A stretch of DNA of 64,000 nt from Algibacter sp. L3A6. GTDB lineage: Bacteria > Bacteroidota > Bacteroidia > Flavobacteriales > Flavobacteriaceae. Each line of letters begins with the position of its first letter. Within the stretch, counting starts at the first letter, position 1. Shown one piece after another: positions 1-9,039 of the stretch. Location: assembly GCF_009796825.1 (NCBI RefSeq), contig NZ_CP047030.1, positions 1,277,501-1,341,500 of the forward strand, given 5' to 3'. The notes below the pieces were generated by a model. It did no database searches and was not told where the DNA came from. It saw nothing but the letters and a program-made list of their open reading frames with translations. The translations under genes and the position numbers were made by a program.

Positions 1-1611
1 AATAAAAAGTATATTAAAGTTTTTATCTACAAATATAGATGCCGGACTAAATTTTTTACTTAAATATTTATGAAACACCTGTTCTGGGTTTTCTTTTACT
101 CTAAAATTAGGAGATTGCCTTGTTGTGACAGGAGTCTTGTAAGAAATTGTAGAAACCCTTTCAAGACTATTATTTTGAGATGGATATTTTTTTGTTTCCG
201 AAATATTTTGAAATATTTTCCACTTTACATCAATAGTTTTAAAATACGTTGATACCGAACCCAAAGACTCACTATTACCCAAAAACAAATAAGAAAACTT
301 GTTTAAAGCAAACTGAAAATTATGCATTACTTTCTTCTGGATAGTATTATCAAAATAAATAAGTAAGTTTCTGCAAGAAATTAAATCCATTCTAATAAAT
401 GGAGGATCCTTAATTAAGTTATGACTAGAAAACACAATTTTCTCTCTAACACGTTTTATAATTTGTATTTTATCACCAATTTTTAAAAAATATTTATCTA
501 AATATTTTTTTTCAATCTCATTAGCAATATTAATATTATACATACCAGACCCTGCAACCGTTAAGGCTCTCGGATCTATATCTGTACCAAATATTTTAAA
601 ATCAATATTAAGCTTATTGCTTTTAATATAGTCATCAATTAAAATGGCTATAGAATATACTTCCTCTCCTGTAGAACAACCTGCAATCCATACTCGAACA
701 GCATCATCCTTATTTTTGGATTCACAAATTTTTGGTATCACTTTAGTTTTTAACAAACTAAAAGCTTCCGTATCTCTAAAAAACCGAGTGACACCAATTA
801 AAAAATCTTCTTTAAGCGCCTGTTTCTCCTCTACATTACTAGACAAGAAGGTGACGTAATCGAACAAATGTTCAATATTATTAATATTCATTCGCTTTTC
901 TACCCTACGAATGAGTGTGTTTTTTTTATACTCTCTAAAATCGATTCCAGAAAACTTGTAAACAATAGTAAAAACACTATTTAATATAGCGTTATCAGAT
1001 TTTTCATCATATAATTCTAAGTCTAGCAATGGTTTGTTTATTAAACTTTTACTAATAATTTCAGCAATTTTTTCGGGGTTCGAAATGTAATCAGCTAAAT
1101 TAGTCGTTATTGCAGAATTAGGCATACCATCAAATTGAGCAGAAGCTGGGTCTTGCACAACTATAGCTCCACCTTGTTCTTTTATGGTATGTATACCTCT
1201 CGAGCCATCGGAGCCCGTACCAGACAATATAACACCCATTGATTTTTCTTTATACTCCTCTCCTAGAGTATGGAAAAAGATATCTATCGGTAAATTTAAA
1301 TTATTTTTAGGTCCTTTATCAAGAAGAAACAACTGATTACCTTTAATATGAAGGTTTTTATTTCGTACATTTAAATAAATACAATTCGGTTTTATAACCT
1401 GCTTATCTTCTGCAGTATAGATAGGCATAGCTGTATGCTTGCTAAGCAACTCAGGCATTAAACTTTTAAAATCTGGAGACAGATGCTGAACAATAATAAA
1501 TACCATCCCTGTATTGTTTGGCAAATGATCAAAGAGTGTCTGTATAGCATCTAAACCACCTGCAGAAGCACCAATACCAACAACATACAAGTCCGAATTT
1601 TTAGTTTTCAT
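1..1611 (-). CDS. CheB-CheR fusion signalling protein, N-terminal 537 residues (truncated by window edge)
   Basis: The minus-strand frame is open from an ATG at 1609-1611 to base 1. Residues 1-190 are a CheB methylesterase domain without a receiver domain; its likely catalytic triad is S16 (motif GASAGG), H43 (VQHLSP) and D135 (GTGSDGSRG). Residues about 205-470 are a CheR methyltransferase domain with a SAM-binding GCSTGEE motif near residue 310 and GTDIDP further on. The last visible residues (SPASIFVDKNFNILFI) look like the start of a PAS domain, so PAS and perhaps kinase domains probably continue outside the window. CheB and CheR normally remove and add methyl groups on chemoreceptors. 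No receptor, CheA or CheW gene is visible, so this fusion more likely feeds a stand-alone cytoplasmic signalling route (inference). Confidence 0.93.
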   Translation of the reverse strand, partial: MKTKNSDLYVVGIGASAGGLDAIQTLFDHLPNNTGMVFIIVQHLSPDFKSLMPELLSKHTAMPIYTAEDKQVIKPNCIYLNVRNKNLHIKGNQLFLLDKGPKNNLNLPIDIFFHTLGEEYKEKSMGVILSGTGSDGSRGIHTIKEQGGAIVVQDPASAQFDGMPNSAITTNLADYISNPEKIAEIISKSLINKPLLDLELYDEKSDNAILNSVFTIVYKFSGIDFREYKKNTLIRRVEKRMNINNIEHLFDYVTFLSSNVEEKQALKEDFLIGVTRFFRDTEAFSLLKTKVIPKICESKNKDDAVRVWIAGCSTGEEVYSIAILIDDYIKSNKLNIDFKIFGTDIDPRALTVAGSGMYNINIANEIEKKYLDKYFLKIGDKIQIIKRVREKIVFSSHNLIKDPPFIRMDLISCRNLLIYFDNTIQKKVMHNFQFALNKFSYLFLGNSESLGSVSTYFKTIDVKWKIFQNISETKKYPSQNNSLERVSTISYKTPVTTRQSPNFRVKENPEQVFHKYLSKKFSPASIFVDKNFNILFI

Positions 1612-1742
1612 CAAAAAAAGAAATTAGACACCTAAAATATAATAAAAAGTGCAATAATCTATTCGTTTTTTTTTAAAAAAACCGAAAATTCCTTCAATTT
1701 ATATGATTTTCGTACGGTTATACCTCGCTATAACTGTTAAAT

Positions 1743-2321
1743 TCACCTATAAAAATTCATTTCATCTAAATACTCCCAAACGTTTTCTGGCAACATAGGT
1801 TTTACGTTTTTTCTAGTTTTAATAGCGTTTCGAATAAACGTAGAAGATAACTCCATTATTGGAGCATTAACAACATGTATTTTTTTATGCCCCGTAAATT
1901 GAGTATTCACTTTATTATCCGAAATACGCGGGTTTACATAAATATCATGGTTTTCTAAAATAACTTCGTAGTTTTTCCATTTATGGAAACTCTTCAAATT
2001 ATCTTCTCCCATAATTAATGAAAACTCGTGGTTTGGGTACTTTTCTTGAAGATGCACCAACGTATTTATCGTATAATTTGGCTGCGGTAAGCTAAACTCT
2101 ATATCACTAGGTTTAAGCTTATCGTAATCTTTAGTAGCTCGATATACCAACTCAAGTCGTTGATAATTATCGAGCAAACTACTTTTCTTTTTAAATGGAT
2201 TATGTGGCGTTACTACAAACCAAACCTGATCTAAATCACTATGTTCGGCTATATGGTTTGCGATAACCAAATGCCCAATATGTATAGGGTTAAACGACCC
2301 AAAATACAATCCAATTTTCAT
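1743..2321 (-). CDS. nadD: Nicotinate-nucleotide adenylyltransferase
   Basis: This enzyme transfers AMP from ATP to nicotinate mononucleotide to give deamido-NAD, a late step of NAD synthesis in the cytoplasm. Near the start is the nucleotidyltransferase motif GSFNPIHIGH, and near the end the SSTFIRN motif (ISSTxIR family signature). Its length, 192 residues, is normal. I chose the ATG at 2319-2321, giving MKIGLYFGSF; an in-frame TTG two codons upstream is unlikely. The start lies 12 bases after the gmk stop, so it is the last gene of the yicC-gmk-nadD operon. Confidence 0.96.
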   Translation of the reverse strand: MKIGLYFGSFNPIHIGHLVIANHIAEHSDLDQVWFVVTPHNPFKKKSSLLDNYQRLELVYRATKDYDKLKPSDIEFSLPQPNYTINTLVHLQEKYPNHEFSLIMGEDNLKSFHKWKNYEVILENHDIYVNPRISDNKVNTQFTGHKKIHVVNAPIMELSSTFIRNAIKTRKNVKPMLPENVWEYLDEMNFYR

Positions 2322-2333
2322 TAACAACTTATT

Positions 2334-2921
2334 TTAAGAATTCACAAAATCACTTACTAACGCTTTAGCTTCTGTAAGCGCATGCTCTAGAGTATCATTA
2401 ACAACAATAACATCAAAAAGTGGTGCTGTTGCCAGCTCGGCCGATGCTTTAGCTACGCGCATATTAATTTTATCGGCACTTTCTGTTTTTCGTTTTTTAA
2501 GTCTAATTTTAAGCTCATCTATACTTGGTGGCTTAACAAAAATAGCTAAAGTTTCTTCTGGGAATTTTCGTTTAATTCGTAACCCGCCAGAAACATCTAT
2601 ATCAAAAATTACATTTTTACCTTTTGCCCAAATGCGTTCTACTTCGGTTTTTAAGGTACCATAAAAGTTATCGCGATAAACCTCTTCCCATTCTAAAAAC
2701 TCATCATTTTTAATTTTAGATTTGAATTCGCTAGCCGAAAGAAAATAATAGTCGGTTCCATCTATTTCGGTGCCTCTACTTTCTCTAGAAGTCGCAGAAA
2801 TAGAAAACTCTAAATTCAACTCTTCTAATCCTAATAAATGTCTAACTATGGTTGTTTTCCCCGAACCAGATGGTGCAGAAAACACTATTAGTTTGCCTTG
2901 TTTTTTATTTGTTGCTGCCAT
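2334..2921 (-). CDS. gmk: Guanylate kinase
   Basis: It phosphorylates GMP to GDP with ATP in the cytoplasm, in purine nucleotide supply and (p)ppGpp precursor metabolism. The P-loop SAPSGSGKTT is at residues 15-24. It is followed by the GMP-binding region (SATSRESRGTEIDGTDYYF) and the lid region with many basic residues (KKRKTES). The length, 195 residues, is typical. It lies 18 bases after yicC and 12 bases before nadD, all on the minus strand, an arrangement common in Bacteroidota. Confidence 0.97.
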   Translation of the reverse strand: MAATNKKQGKLIVFSAPSGSGKTTIVRHLLGLEELNLEFSISATSRESRGTEIDGTDYYFLSASEFKSKIKNDEFLEWEEVYRDNFYGTLKTEVERIWAKGKNVIFDIDVSGGLRIKRKFPEETLAIFVKPPSIDELKIRLKKRKTESADKINMRVAKASAELATAPLFDVIVVNDTLEHALTEAKALVSDFVNS

Positions 2922-2939
2922 AAAAAATGATGATTTTCT

Positions 2940-3797
2940 TTAAAGTACGTTTAATAACTGTTCCTTAATTTTTTCTAACTCATCTTTCATTTGCACAACC
3001 AATTGTTGCATTGGTGCATAATTACTTTTTGAACCAATAGTATTTATTTCACGGCCCATTTCTTGACTAATAAACCCTAATTTTTTACCGTTAGATTCTT
3101 CCGAATTTATCGATTCTATAAAATAATTTAAATGATTTTTTAAACGCACTTTCTCTTCAGTGATATCAAATTTTTCAATGTAATACACCAATTCTTGCTC
3201 AAAGCGATTTTCATCATATTTTTCTTTAAGCTCGGCAACACCTTTATGTAAACGCTCGCGCACACCTTCAACTCGCTCCGGATCCATTGTTATAACTTGC
3301 TCCAAAACACTCCCAATAGTATCTATACGATTAATAAAATCTTGCTCTAGCACCTTACCTTCGTTTAATCGGTAACTATTTAAATCGGCAACAGCAGTAT
3401 TAATTTCTTTCGAAATGGTGTTCCATTCGTTTTCGTCTATTTCTTCACGAACCGTATTTAATGCATCAGGAAATTTAACAGCCATTTTTAACAGCTCAAT
3501 TTCGCTACCTTCTACAACTTGCCTTAACTGCTCCATGTATTGCTTAACAACAGGTGTGTTAATTTGGGTAGATGTATCTTCTGCAGTAGCTTCAACATAA
3601 ATAGAAAAATCGACTTTACCACGTACCAACTTATCGGCCAGAAGTTTTCGAATAGAAAGCTCCTTTTCTCTATAAATAGAAGGCATTCTAGCATTTAAAT
3701 CTAAACTTTTACTGTTTAAAGATTTTAGTTCGATTGTTATTTTTTTCGTAGGTAATTGTAATACAGATTTTCCGTAACCTGTCATTGAATAAATCAT
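2940..3797 (-). CDS. yicC: YicC family endoribonuclease-like protein
   Basis: The protein starts MIYSMTGYGKS, the standard YicC N-terminus, and ends with the conserved DUF1732 block (GKKLGFISQEMGREINTIGSK). The 285-residue length fits the family. E. coli YicC has been reported as an endoribonuclease acting on small RNAs; by family this one may act in RNA turnover. The next gene is gmk, a neighbour of yicC in many bacteria. A -7 box TACCTTTG (minus strand, 3820-3827) lies about 25 bases upstream of the ATG and probably drives the three-gene operon. Confidence 0.92.
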   Translation of the reverse strand: MIYSMTGYGKSVLQLPTKKITIELKSLNSKSLDLNARMPSIYREKELSIRKLLADKLVRGKVDFSIYVEATAEDTSTQINTPVVKQYMEQLRQVVEGSEIELLKMAVKFPDALNTVREEIDENEWNTISKEINTAVADLNSYRLNEGKVLEQDFINRIDTIGSVLEQVITMDPERVEGVRERLHKGVAELKEKYDENRFEQELVYYIEKFDITEEKVRLKNHLNYFIESINSEESNGKKLGFISQEMGREINTIGSKSNYAPMQQLVVQMKDELEKIKEQLLNVL

Positions 3798-3819
3798 ACA
3801 CCAAATTATATAAGTTGCA

Positions 3820-3827
3820 CAAAGGTA
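3820..3827 (-). promoter_or_regulatory. Probable -7 promoter box of yicC-gmk-nadD
   Basis: The minus strand reads TACCTTTG, an exact match to the Bacteroidota -7 consensus TAnnTTTG, 22 bases upstream of the yicC start codon. I see no convincing -33 TTTG at the usual spacing, so the call rests on the -7 match and position. Confidence 0.5.
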
Positions 3828-3916
3828 ATTAAAACCAAATGGATAGAAAACCGTTTATTAAATGTTAAAATAGATTCTTTGTTAAAAACATACATACCTA
3901 TTGAATATATTATTGA

Positions 3917-3924
3917 TATTTTTG
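3917..3924 (+). promoter_or_regulatory. Probable -7 promoter box of the FGE-like gene
   Basis: TATTTTTG matches TAnnTTTG and lies 28 bases before the ATG at 3953. A -33 element is not obvious. Confidence 0.5.
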
Positions 3925-3952
3925 TTTTTCTCTTAAGTTTAAAACCAACTAA

Positions 3953-5068
3953 ATGAAACAATACGCACAAGCATTTTTAGTAATTTTTATGATTACTGCT
4001 GTTTTTGGATGTAAAAATAAAAATAATGAAGCTATTAAGATTTCTGATAAAACTGAAGCCATAATCGCTAAAAAAGCAATAACCGACAGCATAACCAATA
4101 ACCCGCCAAAAGGTATGGTTTGGATTCCTGGAGGTGCATTTTTACAAGGTGCCGTACCTCAAGATGAAGCAGCTATGGATCATGAAAAACCTCAACACCC
4201 AGTAAAAGTTGATGGTTTTTTTATGGATATCACCGAAGTTACCAATGCCGAGTTTGCTAAATTTATTGATGCTACAGGTTACGTAACCATGGCTGAGCGT
4301 GAAATTGATTGGAACGAAATGAAAAAACAACTTCCTGAAGGTACTCCAAAACCACACGATTCTGTTTTAAAACCGGGTTCTTTAATGTTTAAAAAAACAA
4401 AATCGTCGGTTCCTAATCTATACGATTTCTCACAATGGTGGCGCTGGTCTATTGGTACAAACTGGAAACACCCAAGCGGACCAGATAGCAATATAGAAGG
4501 TAAAGTCAACCACCCTGTTGTACATGTTTGCTATGAAGATGCTGAAGCTTACTGTGTTTGGGCAGGCAGACGCTTACCCACAGAAGCCGAATGGGAATTT
4601 GCTGCAAGAGCAAATCAACAAAACACAACTTATTTCTGGGGAGATGACCGCTCTGTTTTATCAAAACAAGCTAATAGTTGGGAAGGCGAATTCCCTGTAA
4701 ACAACACACTAGAAGATGGTTTTGAACGCACAGCTCCGGTAAAAACTTACCCTGCAAATAATTTTGGATTATTTGATATGGCTGGTAATGTTTGGGAAAT
4801 GACTACCGATTGGTACAACCTAAATTACTATAACGAAGTTGCTGCTACAAACACAACATTGGTTAACCCAAAAGGAGCAGATAAAGCATATAACCCTAAT
4901 AACCCATACATACAAGAAAAAATTATTAAAGGTGGTTCTTTTTTATGTAGCGACTCATACTGTGCTAGCTACAGAGTATCATCGCGTATGGGCACAAGTT
5001 TAGACTCATCTGCAGAGCATGTTGGTTTTAGAACCGTTGCTACTCCAGACATGTTAGCTAAAAAGTAA
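3953..5068 (+). CDS. Formylglycine-generating enzyme family lipoprotein (SUMF1/FGE type)
   Basis: The N-terminus is a lipoprotein signal peptide with its lipobox cysteine at residue 20 (AVFGCKNK). The body is an FGE-sulfatase domain: GMVWIPGGAFLQGA near residue 53, then EPTEAEWEFAAR-type and DMAGNVWEMTTDW blocks. The segment GGSFLCSDSYC carries cysteines C332 and C337, with the spacing and surroundings of the two catalytic cysteines of human FGE (C336/C341). This is therefore probably a true oxidase converting a sulfatase active-site cysteine to formylglycine, rather than a cysteine-less structural paralogue such as GldJ/GldK. It would act at the membrane on the periplasmic side. No sulfatase gene lies in the window, so its client is elsewhere. 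It is monocistronic, with its own -7 box and a hairpin terminator. Confidence 0.88.
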   Translation: MKQYAQAFLVIFMITAVFGCKNKNNEAIKISDKTEAIIAKKAITDSITNNPPKGMVWIPGGAFLQGAVPQDEAAMDHEKPQHPVKVDGFFMDITEVTNAEFAKFIDATGYVTMAEREIDWNEMKKQLPEGTPKPHDSVLKPGSLMFKKTKSSVPNLYDFSQWWRWSIGTNWKHPSGPDSNIEGKVNHPVVHVCYEDAEAYCVWAGRRLPTEAEWEFAARANQQNTTYFWGDDRSVLSKQANSWEGEFPVNNTLEDGFERTAPVKTYPANNFGLFDMAGNVWEMTTDWYNLNYYNEVAATNTTLVNPKGADKAYNPNNPYIQEKIIKGGSFLCSDSYCASYRVSSRMGTSLDSSAEHVGFRTVATPDMLAKK

Positions 5069-5089
5069 AAGTAAAAAAATCAACTTAAT

Positions 5090-5134
5090 AAAACCTTCAT
5101 TTAATGCTCTAAAGGTATTAAAATGGAGGTTTTT
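5090..5134 (+). terminator. Hairpin terminator after the FGE gene
   Basis: AAAACCTTCATTTAAT (5090-5105) pairs with ATTAAAATGGAGGTTTT (5117-5133), with one U-G wobble and one bulged base, and is followed by T residues. It separates the convergent FGE and dinB genes. Confidence 0.65.
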
Positions 5135-5161
5135 CGTTTTAGGAAATTTTCAGGAGAAAAA

Positions 5162-6379
5162 CTAACGTCTTCTATTTGGTAAAAGCGGTGGCGGCTCTCC
5201 GTTAAACGGGTTCCATCGGCTAATGCTTTTGGCCTCTAAACCTGCAGCACTCATTATTGCTCGATCGCCAAAACGTTCCCGCATTTTATCTATAGCTTCA
5301 GTTAAATGAATTTGTTTTTCATTATCCTCAAACAAGTTAACTTGGTGGCCTCCTTCTACTAAATGGCTAAATTTCACTCCAATTAAACGCACCAATAGTC
5401 GACGGTTATATAGTTTTTTGTACAAATCTAAAACAACCGGAATAATATTATGATCCATGGCGCTATACGGAATACGCTGCTGCTGGGTATAGGTTTGAAA
5501 ATCGGAATACCTAATTTTAAAAGTAACACAGGCGGTTAACTTATTCCCTCTTCGTAATTGGTAAGCTAAATTTTCGGTCATGGCTACAATAATTCCCTTT
5601 AGCTTAGAGATGTCGGTAGTATCTTTATTGAAAGTACGCTCGGTAGAAATAGATTTACGTTCCTGATATTGCACTACCGGACTATGGTCTATACCATTAG
5701 CTTTTCTCCAAATACTTAAACCGTTTTTGCCAAGCACTTTATGCATTAAATCCATTGGCATATCTTGCACCGTTTGAATTCGCTTTACTCCTAAATCGCA
5801 AAGTGATTTATAAGTAACCTCGCCAACCATTGGTATTTTACGCACAGAAAGTGGTGCTAAAAAAGGTTTTTCGGTACCCGATAAAATATTGATTTCATTA
5901 TTAGGTTTCGCTTCTCCTGTTGCTATTTTAGAAACCGTTTTGTTAATAGATAAACCAAAGGAAATAGGTAAGCCGGTTTCCTTCATGATGCGTTGTCGTA
6001 ATTCCGATGCCAATTTATGACAACCAAAAAACTTATCCATTCCGGTTAAATCGATATAAAACTCGTCTATAGATGATTTTTCATAAAGCGGCACACTCTC
6101 CTTAATAACGTCGGTAACATCTTTAGAGAAATTACTGTAAATTCCAGAATTCCCACGTAAAACAACAGCCTCCGGACAAAGTGATTTTGCCAAACGCATA
6201 GGCATTGCAGAATGAACACCAAATTTTCGAGCCTCGTAACTGCAAGACGCCACAACACCACGGTCTGATGTACCACCAATAAGCACAGGCTTCCCTATTA
6301 AACGACTATCGAGTAGGCGCTCGCAAGACACAAAAAAGGTGTCTAAATCCATGTGAACAATAGATCGGTTTTTACTCAT
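5162..6379 (-). CDS. dinB: DNA polymerase IV (Y-family translesion polymerase)
   Basis: It copies past damaged template bases. The palm motif HMDLDTFF (metal-binding D11) follows the start, and SSIDEFYIDLTG gives the second acidic pair. A helix-hairpin-helix region follows (VGEVTYKSLCDLGVKRIQ), then the little-finger domain. I chose the ATG at 6377-6379 (MSKNRSIVHMD; 405 residues), which places the palm motif where the family expects it. In-frame ATGs at 6424 and 6436 and a GTG at 6457 would add 15-26 residues with no family counterpart. The C-terminus (PPPLLPNRRR) is short and basic, with no obvious beta-clamp motif. Promoter evidence is weak. Confidence 0.92.
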   Translation of the reverse strand: MSKNRSIVHMDLDTFFVSCERLLDSRLIGKPVLIGGTSDRGVVASCSYEARKFGVHSAMPMRLAKSLCPEAVVLRGNSGIYSNFSKDVTDVIKESVPLYEKSSIDEFYIDLTGMDKFFGCHKLASELRQRIMKETGLPISFGLSINKTVSKIATGEAKPNNEINILSGTEKPFLAPLSVRKIPMVGEVTYKSLCDLGVKRIQTVQDMPMDLMHKVLGKNGLSIWRKANGIDHSPVVQYQERKSISTERTFNKDTTDISKLKGIIVAMTENLAYQLRRGNKLTACVTFKIRYSDFQTYTQQQRIPYSAMDHNIIPVVLDLYKKLYNRRLLVRLIGVKFSHLVEGGHQVNLFEDNEKQIHLTEAIDKMRERFGDRAIMSAAGLEAKSISRWNPFNGEPPPLLPNRRR

Positions 6380-6681
6380 ATTGGGGTGATTTATGGCCGT
6401 AAAACCATGGTGATAATTCTGCATTAAAATTACCATAAAATAAAATACAAACGTCACTTATTTTACTCAAAAACCGAATATAAACCTAAAAAAAGAGGTA
6501 AAATACGCTACCCAATTGATTACTAATAATTTGAATTTTTCAATAATTACCACAGCTATCAAAGTATTAATAGCGACAAAATAATCAAAGATTTATTGTT
6601 AATAAATAATTATTTCGCACGTTATATATTTCAAACTTCATCTAAAATAATTTGCTTTTATAAATGAAGAAAAACGAGTCA
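6380..6681. other. Intergenic region between dinB and the S9 peptidase gene
   Basis: 302 bases, very AT-rich. It should hold the dinB promoter (minus strand). An inverted repeat TAAAATA (6441-6447) / TATTTTA (6459-6465) lies there but is AT-only and may be chance. I see no ORF with coding character and no clear terminator for the peptidase gene. Confidence 0.4.
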
Positions 6682-9039
6682 TTAATTAAGCGTCTCCTGA
6701 AAGAGCTTAAATATGCGTCGGTATTCATCGGACCAGCTCGAAGCTTCAACAAACCCATGACTTTCCAATGGAAAAACAGCGAGTTCCCATTTCTCTTTTT
6801 TCAGCTCAATTAAACGTTGAGATAATCGAACCACGTCTTGAAAATGGACATTGGTATCAACCATACCATGAAGTATTAATAAGTTCCCTTTTAAACCTTC
6901 AGCAAAATACAAAGGCGAACTTTGTTGATAAGCTTTAGGATCTTCAAAAGGTGTATTTAAAATAGGTGCTGTATAGCCGTGATTGTAATGTGCCCAATCT
7001 GTTACAGAGCGCAACGCCGCACCACTTTTAAAAGTATCGGGCGCGTTAAACATAGCCATTAAGGTAATAAACCCGCCGTAAGATCCGCCGTAAATACCAA
7101 GTCTATCTTTATCGATACCTTGGTTTTCTACTAGATATTTAGCACCATCTACTTGGTCGTCTAAATCTTGCCCGCCCATGTGGCGATAAATTGCGGTTCG
7201 CCAATCGCGACCATAACCTTTACTAGCTCTATAATCTATAGCTAAAACCGTATAACCATTATCTACCAAAATATTATGAAACATATATTCTCTAAAATAA
7301 CCCGGCCACCAACGGTGCACATTTTGTAAATAACCTGCGCCATGAACAAATATTACGGCGGCACCATTTTTTTTAGCTTCGGTAGGTTTGTACAGTGTTG
7401 CAGGAACTTTTTCGCCATCGCGAGCAGTGAAGTTTATAATTTCGGAATCTATCCATTTATAAGATTTAAAAGCATCGGTGGTCGACTCTGTTAACTGCGT
7501 CATTTTCGCTCCAGCTTTGTTAGGCATCACATATAATTCCCAAGGTTTATTAGTGTAAGAATAACGAATAGCCAGCTTAGTTTCATCTGGAGAAATGGTT
7601 ACTTCATGCCCACCTTGGCGCGATGTAATTTGTAACATTTTGCCTCCTTTTGCAGGCAAGTGATAAAAGTGTTGTTCATGCGGACTCACTTTATTGCTTG
7701 TTATAAAAAAGGTTTTATGATCTTTTGATAAGCTAACCTCCTGAATTTCGAATTCACCCTGAGTTAACGCTTTTATTTTACCCGAATTTATGTTGGCTGC
7801 ATACAAGTGTGAATAGCCTGTTTTTTCAGACTGAAACCAAACGTTACTTTCGTCTATCCAGCCCATTTCGGCACGAGAAAACCAACCCACTCCAGGGCCA
7901 CCAATCCATGCATCGTCATGTTGTTTATCAATCTGTTTTAAACTTCCATCTTCTAGATTCACCAACATAATCCAGCGGTCTTTATTATCTTGAGATGTGA
8001 TATTTACTATTGCTTTTCCATTACCAGAAAACACAGGACTACCTATTTCCACACCTCTCGGGTCATCAAAAGTATCTTTATATTCTGATGGATTTTCAGC
8101 ATATTCTTTTAAGTATTTTGGTTTGTCTTTAATACCGCTTAGCTCATCGGTTTTTATTTGATAGGCTTCTCCGGTTTTAATATTTAAAATCCAAGATTCG
8201 TAGCTATTTGGAGTAACCCCAACTTTAGGTCTAGCATTTAAATTTTCGGTATAACCGCTTTCGGTAACATAACTAGGTACGTTAGTGTTTTTATGTTTTT
8301 GAGGAATACTTAAGCTATAAATTACAAAGTTTAAATCGGCAGAAATATCAAAATCAACCAAATTTTTATCTTCTAAAAATATAGGTTTAGGATGATTAGA
8401 AACCAATTGTTCGTTTCTATATGTTCTGGCGTCAGTTTCGTTTTTACGCTTATCGAGGATATTAAAATATTGTAATTGATCGTCTTCTAGCCATTGCTCT
8501 TTCTCGCTAAGTTTAGATTCCTCCTTTTCACTTCCCGTTTTAAAATTAGTGAGTTGCGTAATGGTACCATTGCTAATATGCCATTGAAACAAATTATTAT
8601 CTCGCTTATAAACAATCGATTTTTCATCACCTGCAAACACAGGGTTAGACTCTCGAGCAATAGTATTTGTAATTTGTTTTTTAGAATAGTTACTGGTATT
8701 CATTAAAAACAAATCGCCATCTTTTTGGTAAACCATCCATTGTCCGTTTTTGGAATATTCACCTAAATTTGATTTTTGCTTAAGCACTTCAAACGATGAT
8801 TTACTTATTTTTTGGGATTTAATATCTACTTGATAAGTAGACGGAATCGTGTCGTTATCGGGATTCCAACTAAAATAAATAGACTTACTGTTATCGGCCC
8901 AGCTAACACTTGTTGGTAAATAACCTACAAAATCGTCTCCTTGCATAATCTCATCAATACTAAGGGTGGATTCATTATTAACCTGCCCGAAAGTAAATGC
9001 TGTAAAAGCAAGACATAAAAGTGCTATAAGTTGTTTCAT
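6682..9039 (-). CDS. Secreted S9 family dipeptidyl peptidase (DPP IV-like)
   Basis: Residues 1-18 form a signal peptide ending near FTFG-Q. Residues about 30-490 have WD/beta-propeller-like repeats (DPP IV N-terminal domain), followed by an alpha/beta hydrolase domain. The catalytic triad is visible: S653 in GGSYGG, D728 in GMVDTN and H761 in ESHGF. Proteins of this kind remove dipeptides, often X-Pro, from peptides in the periplasm. The 785-residue length is normal. It stands alone on the minus strand, diverging from nhaA across a 310-base gap. The exact cleavage preference cannot be read from the sequence. Confidence 0.93.
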   Translation of the reverse strand: MKQLIALLCLAFTAFTFGQVNNESTLSIDEIMQGDDFVGYLPTSVSWADNSKSIYFSWNPDNDTIPSTYQVDIKSQKISKSSFEVLKQKSNLGEYSKNGQWMVYQKDGDLFLMNTSNYSKKQITNTIARESNPVFAGDEKSIVYKRDNNLFQWHISNGTITQLTNFKTGSEKEESKLSEKEQWLEDDQLQYFNILDKRKNETDARTYRNEQLVSNHPKPIFLEDKNLVDFDISADLNFVIYSLSIPQKHKNTNVPSYVTESGYTENLNARPKVGVTPNSYESWILNIKTGEAYQIKTDELSGIKDKPKYLKEYAENPSEYKDTFDDPRGVEIGSPVFSGNGKAIVNITSQDNKDRWIMLVNLEDGSLKQIDKQHDDAWIGGPGVGWFSRAEMGWIDESNVWFQSEKTGYSHLYAANINSGKIKALTQGEFEIQEVSLSKDHKTFFITSNKVSPHEQHFYHLPAKGGKMLQITSRQGGHEVTISPDETKLAIRYSYTNKPWELYVMPNKAGAKMTQLTESTTDAFKSYKWIDSEIINFTARDGEKVPATLYKPTEAKKNGAAVIFVHGAGYLQNVHRWWPGYFREYMFHNILVDNGYTVLAIDYRASKGYGRDWRTAIYRHMGGQDLDDQVDGAKYLVENQGIDKDRLGIYGGSYGGFITLMAMFNAPDTFKSGAALRSVTDWAHYNHGYTAPILNTPFEDPKAYQQSSPLYFAEGLKGNLLILHGMVDTNVHFQDVVRLSQRLIELKKEKWELAVFPLESHGFVEASSWSDEYRRIFKLFQETLN

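Noticed and set aside
644..859. Short plus-strand frames within 1-1611
   Set aside because: They are antisense to the well-supported CheB-CheR reading frame.
6441..6465. TAAAATA/TATTTTA inverted repeat as an SOS operator for dinB
   Set aside because: The arms contain only A and T and could arise by chance; no LexA-like consensus can be supported from the sequence.
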